A stretch of 45,312 nt of DNA from the NCBI RefSeq assembly GCF_026240945.1, contig NZ_JAPFPY010000039.1, positions 1 to 45,312 of the forward strand, written 5' to 3'. This DNA is from Mycolicibacterium sp. J2 (lineage in GTDB: Bacteria > Actinomycetota > Actinomycetes > Mycobacteriales > Mycobacteriaceae). Below the pieces are notes generated by a model that had not been told where the DNA came from, did no database searches, and was given only the letters and a program-made list of their open reading frames with translations. Shown here in pieces: positions 40,545 through 45,312 of this stretch. A program made the translations under genes and the position numbers. The number at the start of each line of letters is the position of its first letter. The first letter of the stretch is position 1.

Positions 40545-40564
40545 GTAGAGGCGAAGGTCCCGAA
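40545..40564. promoter_or_regulatory. DosR-like box near tgs start
   Basis: Core GAGGCGAAGGTCCC (40548-40561) matches 10 of 14, followed by GAA, giving a perfect right half-site GTCCCSAA. It is 34 bases from the tgs ATG. Confidence 0.55.
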
Positions 40565-40591
40565 TTCGCGCACAGATTATCGGCACCTCGA

Positions 40592-40611
40592 CTGAGGACT
40601 TTGGACCCTCC
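40592..40611. promoter_or_regulatory. DosR box in tgs/crp divergent region
   Basis: Core AGGACTTTGGACCC (40595-40608) matches 11 of 14. It could activate tgs on the minus strand and crp on the plus strand. Confidence 0.68.
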
Positions 40612-40830
40612 TTTGTGAGCCGGCCTGCGATGCACGATGTTCTGCGGGAAGAGAACCGACATCGAAGGGACGGCCGCCGTGAAGAACATCGCCGAGCGAG
40701 TCGACCCATGAACGTCCAGACCGACGGCAGTGCTCTCACCCGCCGTCATCCGTTCACACCGATGTCGCGCCCGGTCCGACACCCGGCAGCGACTCGGGGA
40801 ACACCGCGGGCGACGTGGGAGTCCGTCGTC

Positions 40831-41556
40831 ATGCGCAGCTGGCTGTTCGACGGGCAGGGCGCAGAGCTCGCGACACAGCTCGGCGACATGTGCGGCACCG
40901 CCTTTCACCTCGCGGACTTCCCCTCCGGTCATCGACTGTTCGGTCAGGGCGAGCCCGGCGACCGGGTGTACGTCATCATCTCGGGCCTGGTCAAGATGTC
41001 CTGCACGGCGGCGCACGGCAGCGAGGTGGTCCGCGACGTGAAGGGCCCCGGTGATGTCGTCGGCGAACTGTCGATGTTCGACCCCGGCCCTCGAAGCGAG
41101 ACCGCGACGTGCCAGACGCTGGTACGGACGGGATGGCTCACCAGCTCGTCGCTGCGGCGGTTGGCGCACCGGCATCCCGATCTCGCCCAGCGGTGGTTAC
41201 AGGCGCTCTCGCGTCAAGTGCAAGAACGCGAGTCCGAGATCGCCGGCGTGGTCGCCGCCGACGTTGCGACCCGGGTGGCGCGGCAGATCGTCGGTCTCGC
41301 CGACCGATTCGGCGAGGATGGCCAGGACGCCAAGGCTTTCGGCGGAATCGTGCATGTGTATCACTCGCTCACGAGGCACGAGTTCGCGCAGCTTGCCGGT
41401 GCCAGGCGCGAGGCCGTGAGCCAGGCGCTCGCCAAGTTCGTCGAGCGCGGTTGGCTCGTCACGACACCTGGCGGCTTCGACGTGTACGACCTGGATGCCC
41501 TGCGCCGCAGGGCGCAGGGGGCCTTTCCGGATGTCCGGAGGGGGTGGCCGGCATGA
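40831..41556 (+). CDS. Crp/Fnr-family transcriptional regulator
   Basis: The product has 241 residues from ATG 40831, nine bases after GGGAG; ATG 40708 would add 41 residues. An N-terminal cyclic-nucleotide-binding fold (FPSGHRLFGQGEPGDRVYVI, then GPGDVVGELSMFDPGPRSET) is followed by a dimer helix and a C-terminal Crp-type winged helix (LTRHEFAQLAGARREAVSQA, LAKFVERGWLVTTPGGFDVY). The phosphate-binding region GELSMFDPGPRSETATC resembles cAMP-binding mycobacterial Crp proteins, so cAMP or a similar ligand is possible. There is no Fnr-type Cys cluster. The stop overlaps the nitroreductase start by ATGA. It probably forms a secondary regulator under DosR control. Confidence 0.88.
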   Translation: MRSWLFDGQGAELATQLGDMCGTAFHLADFPSGHRLFGQGEPGDRVYVIISGLVKMSCTAAHGSEVVRDVKGPGDVVGELSMFDPGPRSETATCQTLVRTGWLTSSSLRRLAHRHPDLAQRWLQALSRQVQERESEIAGVVAADVATRVARQIVGLADRFGEDGQDAKAFGGIVHVYHSLTRHEFAQLAGARREAVSQALAKFVERGWLVTTPGGFDVYDLDALRRRAQGAFPDVRRGWPA

Positions 41557-42458
41557 CCGGGACCGAACTCAAGGCACGGGTCCTGTGCGACGCGGTGGAG
41601 ATGGCGTGCCGCGCACCATCGCTCTACAACAGTCAGCCCTGGCGCTGGGTGGCCGAAGGATCGTCGACGCTGCACCTCTACGCCGACATCGGTCGAACGC
41701 TGACCAACATCGATCCGCTCGGACGCGCGGTGTATCTGAGCTGTGGTGCAGCCCTGGATCATCTGGTGGTCGCGTTGTCGGCTTCGGGGTGGGAGGCCGA
41801 GGTTCAGCGATTTCCGAACCCGGATGTCCCGCTGCACCTGGCCACCATCCGCGCTCGCCCGATGATCGGTGAGGTGGCACCCCGGACTTGTGCGCGCGCC
41901 GCGGCGATCTTGGCGCGCCGCACAGATCTGCACCACTTCCGTGCACCGGCGGCCTGGCCCGACCTGGAGGTGAGGCTGCGCCAAACGGTCATTCCCTACC
42001 ACGTCATGTTCGACACGGTATTGACTGTCGACCGGCCGCAGCTGGCCGAAATGTCCAGGCTCACTGCGGAGATCCGGCACAACGACCACACCTTCGGGTC
42101 CGAGTTGGCCTGGTGGAGTCCAGACGGCGACCACGCTGAGGTCGTGGTGCTGTCGACCTCCCACGAGGATTCTCACCACGACCTGCTGCGCTGCGGGGAG
42201 GCGCTCTCGGCCGTTCTGCTCGAATGCACGCTGGCCGGCCATGCTTCCTGCACGTTCTCCCATATCACCGAGCTTGCCCAGCCGAGGGAGCTGCTCCGCG
42301 CCTTGATCGGCCAGCGCGGTACCCCGCAACTTCTGATCAGAGTGGGTCGGGCCGGGGCGGAAGTCGATGGTGCGTCGATGGATTCGTCGTCGTGGCCTGT
42401 CGCCCTGTCGCCGCGCAAGCCACTTTCGCATGTGATGGAGTTTCGGCCCGAAGGGTAG
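41553..42458 (+). CDS. Acg-family nitroreductase, third copy
   Basis: The product has 301 residues from ATG 41553 (ATGA overlap with crp). The family signature is CRAPSLYNSQPWRW, where the usual IHN has become LYN. LARRTDLHHFRAP, LRCGEALSAVLLECTLAG and TPQLLIRVG are present. It is closest in overall layout to the copy at 9694. Translational coupling to a Crp-type regulator is unusual for this family and suggests a common trigger. The next usp gene follows after 48 bases. Confidence 0.9.
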   Translation: MTGTELKARVLCDAVEMACRAPSLYNSQPWRWVAEGSSTLHLYADIGRTLTNIDPLGRAVYLSCGAALDHLVVALSASGWEAEVQRFPNPDVPLHLATIRARPMIGEVAPRTCARAAAILARRTDLHHFRAPAAWPDLEVRLRQTVIPYHVMFDTVLTVDRPQLAEMSRLTAEIRHNDHTFGSELAWWSPDGDHAEVVVLSTSHEDSHHDLLRCGEALSAVLLECTLAGHASCTFSHITELAQPRELLRALIGQRGTPQLLIRVGRAGAEVDGASMDSSSWPVALSPRKPLSHVMEFRPEG

Positions 42459-42506
42459 CCACTCGCCGCAACGACCCCACATTCGAACCGATACAGGAGG
42501 ACACAG

Positions 42507-43358
42507 ATGTCGACGACTGTCACCAAGCCGATCATCGTCGGTATCGACGGCTCCGCACAGGCCGAGAATGCGGCCCACTGGGCCGTCGGTGAGGCGCAAC
42601 GCCAGAACACCGCACTTCGCCTGGTCTATGTCATTCGCACCGATCTGACAGGCACGCTGTCAGCCGACGAGTACCGGCAGAAAGTAGACGATGCCAAGGA
42701 AGCGTTGGAGTCGGCGCTGCGTGTCATAGATCAACACGAGGTGGGCGTGGTGGTGCAGTCGTCCATCGCAGATGGCTCACCATCCGGTGTGCTTCTCGCC
42801 GAATCCAGCGACGCGGCGATGATCTGTGTCGGATCGTCCGGCATGGGCAGGGTGGCCCGCTCGGTGCTGGGATCGACGGCTGCAACGCTCGCCGAACGGG
42901 CGGCGTGCCCGGTGGGGATCATCCGCCGTGATGAGAACTCGCTCACCGATGAACCGCAACCGTGGATCATCGTGCCGGTGGATAGCCGAACGGATGACGA
43001 TTCGGCTGTCATCGCCGCCGCGGCGGCCGAGGCACGGTACCGGAACTGGCCGGTGTTGGCGGTCGGTGTGGCCCCGCAAGGGCATGCCGGATCGCCCGAG
43101 AAGGCATTGGACGAGCTGGTGTCGGAGTGGAAACGCCGATTCCCGGCGTTGCGCATCTACCCGATTTCCGCCGCCACCGGCATTACTCAGTTCCTACATG
43201 CCAACCCGGATATCGGTGGCGTCGTGGTGGTCGAGGGCGTCCGGGCATCCGATATCGCATCGATCATGGATGTCGCCCCACACGCCGATCGCGCTGAGTT
43301 GGCGGTGTTGGTGGCCCGTCGGGACGTGGACCGGCAACCGGCTGTTGCGGTGCGCTAG
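42507..43358 (+). CDS. Universal stress protein, tandem UspA domains
   Basis: The product has 283 residues from ATG 42507, preceded by CAGGAGG. Domain 1 (IIVGIDGSAQAENA) has the intact loop GSSGMGRVARSVLGS. Domain 2 (WIIVPVDSRTDDDSAVIA) ends in EGVRASDIASIMDV, with no ATP loop. The overall form is like the usp genes at 145 and 33220: one active-looking domain followed by a silent one. It probably belongs to the crp-nitroreductase operon and is convergent with ctaD (21 bases between the stops). Confidence 0.9.
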   Translation: MSTTVTKPIIVGIDGSAQAENAAHWAVGEAQRQNTALRLVYVIRTDLTGTLSADEYRQKVDDAKEALESALRVIDQHEVGVVVQSSIADGSPSGVLLAESSDAAMICVGSSGMGRVARSVLGSTAATLAERAACPVGIIRRDENSLTDEPQPWIIVPVDSRTDDDSAVIAAAAAEARYRNWPVLAVGVAPQGHAGSPEKALDELVSEWKRRFPALRIYPISAATGITQFLHANPDIGGVVVVEGVRASDIASIMDVAPHADRAELAVLVARRDVDRQPAVAVR

Positions 43359-43379
43359 CCCGGACGTGAGGTCCGTTGA

Positions 43380-45095
43380 TCAGGAACTCGGCTCGTCGGT
43401 GTGCCCCGACGCACGCACATGCGCTTCGGCGCGCATCCGCTCGACCATGTGCGGGTAGTGCAGCTCGAACGCCGGGCGCTCGGACCGGATCCGGGGCAGC
43501 TCGGTGAAGTTGTGCCGCGGCGGCGGGCACGAGGTGGCCCACTCCAGCGAGTTGCCGTAACCCCACGGATCGTCCACCACGACCGGTTCGCCGTAGCGCC
43601 AGCTCTTGAACACGTTCCACACGAACGGCAGCGTCGAGATGCCGAGGATGAACGCACCGATAGAGGAGATGACGTTCAACGTGGTGAACCCGTCGGTGGG
43701 CAGGTAGTCCGCGTAGCGACGGGGCATGCCCTCGTCACCGAGCCAGTGCTGCACCAGGAAGGTGGTGTGGAAGCCGATGAAGGTCAACCAGAAATGCAGC
43801 TTGCCCCATCGTTCGTCGAGCAGGCGGCCGGTCATCTTCGGGAACCAGAAGTAGATGCCCGCGTAGGTGGCGAACACGATGGTGCCGAACAACGTGTAAT
43901 GAAAGTGCGCCACAACGAAATACGAATCGGTCACGTGGAAGTCCAGCGGCGGGCTGGCCAGCAGCACACCCGACAGACCGCCCAGCAGAAAAGTCACCAT
44001 GAAACCCACGGAGAACAACATCGGTGTCTCGAAGGTCAGCTGCCCCTTCCACATCGTGCCGATCCAGTTGAAGAACTTGATTCCCGTCGGAACGGCGATC
44101 AGGAACGTCATGAACGAGAAGAACGGCAGCAGCACCGCACCCGTGGCGTACATGTGGTGCGCCCACACCGCGACCGAGAGCGCGCCGATCGCGAACGTCG
44201 CGTAGATCAGCGTGGTGTAACCGAAGATGGGCTTACGACTGAACACCGGCACCACTTCGCTGATGATCCCGAAGAACGGCAGCGCGATGACATAGACCTC
44301 AGGGTGGCCGAAGAACCAGAACAGGTGCTGATAGAGCACCATGCCGCCGTTGGCGGGGTCATAGACGTGTGCACCAAGCCGGCGGTCGGCGGCCAGGGCG
44401 AACAACGCCGCGGTCAGCAACGGAAAAATCACCAACACCAGTACCGAGGTCACCAGGATGTTCCAGGTGAAGATCGGCATCCGGAACATCGTCATACCGG
44501 GGGCACGCATGCACACCACGGTGGTGATCATGTTGACCGCACCCAGGATGGTGCCAAGACCTCCCACGGCGATACCGAGGATCCACAGGTCGGCACCGGC
44601 ACCGGGGCTGTGTACGGCGTCCGAGAGCGGTGTATATGCGGTCCAGCCGAAGTCCGCGGCGCCGCCGGGGGTGATGAAACCGGCCAGGGCGATCAGCGCG
44701 CCGAAAGCGAACAGCCAGAACGACAAGGCATTCAGCCGCGGGAAGGCGACGTCGGGGGCGCCGATCTGCAGCGGCAGCACCAGGTTGGCGAAGCCGAACA
44801 CGATCGGGGTGGCGTAGAACAGCAGCATCGCCGTCCCATGCATGGTGAACAGCTGGTTGTATTGCTCATTGGACAGGAACTGCAAACCCGGTCGCACCAG
44901 CTCGGCACGCATCAGCAGGGCCATCAGGCCGCCGATCATGAAGAAGACGAAACACGCGACGCAGTACATGATGCCGATCAGCTTGTGATCGGTCGTGGTG
45001 ATCAGCTTGTAGATCAGATTGCCCTTGGGGCCCATCCGTTGTGGGAACGGACGCCGTGCCTCGAGTTCTCCGATCGGGGGTGCTTCGGCTACCAC
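43380..45095 (-). CDS. ctaD: Cytochrome c oxidase subunit I (aa3 type)
   Basis: The product has 571 residues from GTG 45095, preceded by AAGAAGG. It is full length for mycobacterial CtaD. The low-spin heme His is in TMHGTAMLLFY. CuB/Tyr crosslink residues are in FFGHPEVYV and WAHHMYATGAV, and the heme a/a3 ligands in YFVVAHFHYTLFGT. All twelve membrane segments appear present. It catalyses O2 reduction to water with proton pumping. No ctaC, ctaE or qcr gene is next to it, and I see no DosR box upstream. It may therefore be the main ctaD, which is often monocistronic in mycobacteria, or a second copy. Confidence 0.95.
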   Translation of the reverse strand: MVAEAPPIGELEARRPFPQRMGPKGNLIYKLITTTDHKLIGIMYCVACFVFFMIGGLMALLMRAELVRPGLQFLSNEQYNQLFTMHGTAMLLFYATPIVFGFANLVLPLQIGAPDVAFPRLNALSFWLFAFGALIALAGFITPGGAADFGWTAYTPLSDAVHSPGAGADLWILGIAVGGLGTILGAVNMITTVVCMRAPGMTMFRMPIFTWNILVTSVLVLVIFPLLTAALFALAADRRLGAHVYDPANGGMVLYQHLFWFFGHPEVYVIALPFFGIISEVVPVFSRKPIFGYTTLIYATFAIGALSVAVWAHHMYATGAVLLPFFSFMTFLIAVPTGIKFFNWIGTMWKGQLTFETPMLFSVGFMVTFLLGGLSGVLLASPPLDFHVTDSYFVVAHFHYTLFGTIVFATYAGIYFWFPKMTGRLLDERWGKLHFWLTFIGFHTTFLVQHWLGDEGMPRRYADYLPTDGFTTLNVISSIGAFILGISTLPFVWNVFKSWRYGEPVVVDDPWGYGNSLEWATSCPPPRHNFTELPRIRSERPAFELHYPHMVERMRAEAHVRASGHTDEPSS

Positions 45096-45312
45096 GCGAC
45101 CTTCTTTCCAAGACGGCTTGGCGACGGCACAGCCATGTCGCGGTGCTGGCGCCCGAACGCCTAAACCTCGATCCGTGGATCGACCCTGTTGAGGTTCTTG
45201 GGGCTGATTTTTGTCATGGCCCCAGATCGTGGGCAGTCGGTAGTTGCTGGTCTACCCAGCTTTTCCTGTGATGTTCGGGTCGGGCCTTTCGGCGGTTGGT
45301 CAGGCGGTGGCG
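45096..45312. other. Right-edge intergenic region upstream of ctaD
   Basis: This holds the ctaD ribosome-binding sequence and, farther out, two inverted repeats: CGATCC/GGATCG around 45170-45182, and GGGGC/GCCCC flanking a T-rich loop at about 45200-45224. A minus-strand frame without a stop enters from the right edge and ends at TAG 45163-45161; it would encode about 49 residues ending in ISPKNLNRVDPRIEV, which I cannot assign. No tRNA or DosR box is visible. Confidence 0.35.

Larger units (their letters stand above)
40512..40830. other. Intergenic region between tgs and crp with two DosR boxes
   Basis: This 319-base stretch lies between the minus-strand acyltransferase start and the chosen crp start. 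It contains DosR-like sites at 40545-40564 and 40592-40611. The crp reading frame stays open back to 40615, with in-frame ATGs at 40630, 40708 and 40762, so part of it (from 40708) could be coding. The encoded residues there are Arg/Pro/Thr-rich and unlike a Crp N-terminus, so I treat it as leader. Confidence 0.5.

Noticed and set aside
41361..42599. A 412-codon minus-strand frame opposite the third nitroreductase
   Set aside because: It is antisense to a conserved enzyme and the start of the next usp gene, and has no family signature.
43358..43380. Short hairpin CGGAC/GTCCG between convergent usp and ctaD
   Set aside because: The stem is only five base pairs and there is no T-tract, so I do not call it a terminator.
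43401..45164. A 587-codon open frame on the plus strand across ctaD
   Set aside because: It is antisense to a complete ctaD with all catalytic residues. Its translation is rich in Arg, Gln, Glu and His without any motif, a known artefact of GC-rich codon use.
1..45312. CRISPR arrays, tRNA and rRNA genes
   Set aside because: No regularly spaced direct repeats and no tRNA- or rRNA-like sequence were seen on reading. A dedicated search could still reveal a small RNA.

Overview
The window is GC-rich and reads as a rapidly growing mycobacterium (Mycolicibacterium type). It is almost entirely a dormancy (DosR/DevR) regulon cluster. Evidence is the gene content: ten tandem-type universal stress proteins, three Acg-family nitroreductases, two WS/DGAT acyltransferases, and homologues of M. 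tuberculosis Rv0079, Rv1733c, Rv2004c, Rv2006, Rv2029c (pfkB), Rv2030c, Rv2629 and Rv2632c/Rv1738. In addition, nearly every divergent promoter carries a sequence close to the DosR box (core GGGACTWWAGTCCC). I count 19 sites matching the core at 10 or more of 14 positions, plus one weaker site.

Layout. 1-102: start of an IS630-type transposase running off the left edge. 145-9492 (minus): a universal stress gene, then a tightly overlapping adh-ppsA-usp-mgtA operon behind a phosphotransferase/AAA kinase. 9694-11623 (plus): nitroreductase, DUF1876 protein, and a DosR-like receiver that lacks the DNA-binding domain. 11607-11897 (minus): a second DUF1876 gene. 12020-18975 (plus): SRPBCC protein, P1B-5-type metal ATPase with a C-terminal hemerythrin domain, usp, and an OtsB/GH65 protein broken by one in-frame TGA. 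18823-21372 (minus): three-helix protein, Rv1733c-like membrane protein, nitroreductase, small membrane protein. 21595-25628: two usp genes, a DevS/DosT-type heme-GAF sensor kinase and a small conserved protein. 25787-28919 (plus): Ddn-like protein, Rv2629-like release-factor-fold protein, DUF5709 protein, alpha/beta hydrolase, small protein. 28977-32797 (minus): pfkB, phosphoribosyltransferase/erythromycin esterase fusion and a long hibernation factor. 33021-37244: four usp genes and two small proteins. 37284-40511 (minus): two WS/DGAT genes on either side of a small helical protein. 40831-43358 (plus): Crp/Fnr regulator, nitroreductase, usp. 43380-45095 (minus): complete ctaD without other oxidase subunits.

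Inferred joint role: survival of hypoxia or nitric oxide. The kinase would sense O2/NO/CO through heme. HPF-like and DUF1876 proteins would quiet ribosomes, WS/DGATs would store triacylglycerol, and PpsA, PfkB and Adh would reroute carbon and reductant. The usp proteins would act as ATP-linked or signal-binding regulators, and the P-type ATPases would manage Mg and a transition metal. The local DosR paralogue has no DNA-binding domain, so a full DosR encoded elsewhere must read the boxes.

Most notable: the receiver-only DosR relic, the TGA-split OtsB/GH65 gene with a capless degenerate phosphatase domain, the hemerythrin-fused P1B ATPase inside a DosR operon, DosR boxes lying inside the 3' ends of coding genes, and a small helical protein between two lipid-storage genes. 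I saw no tRNA, rRNA or CRISPR array.
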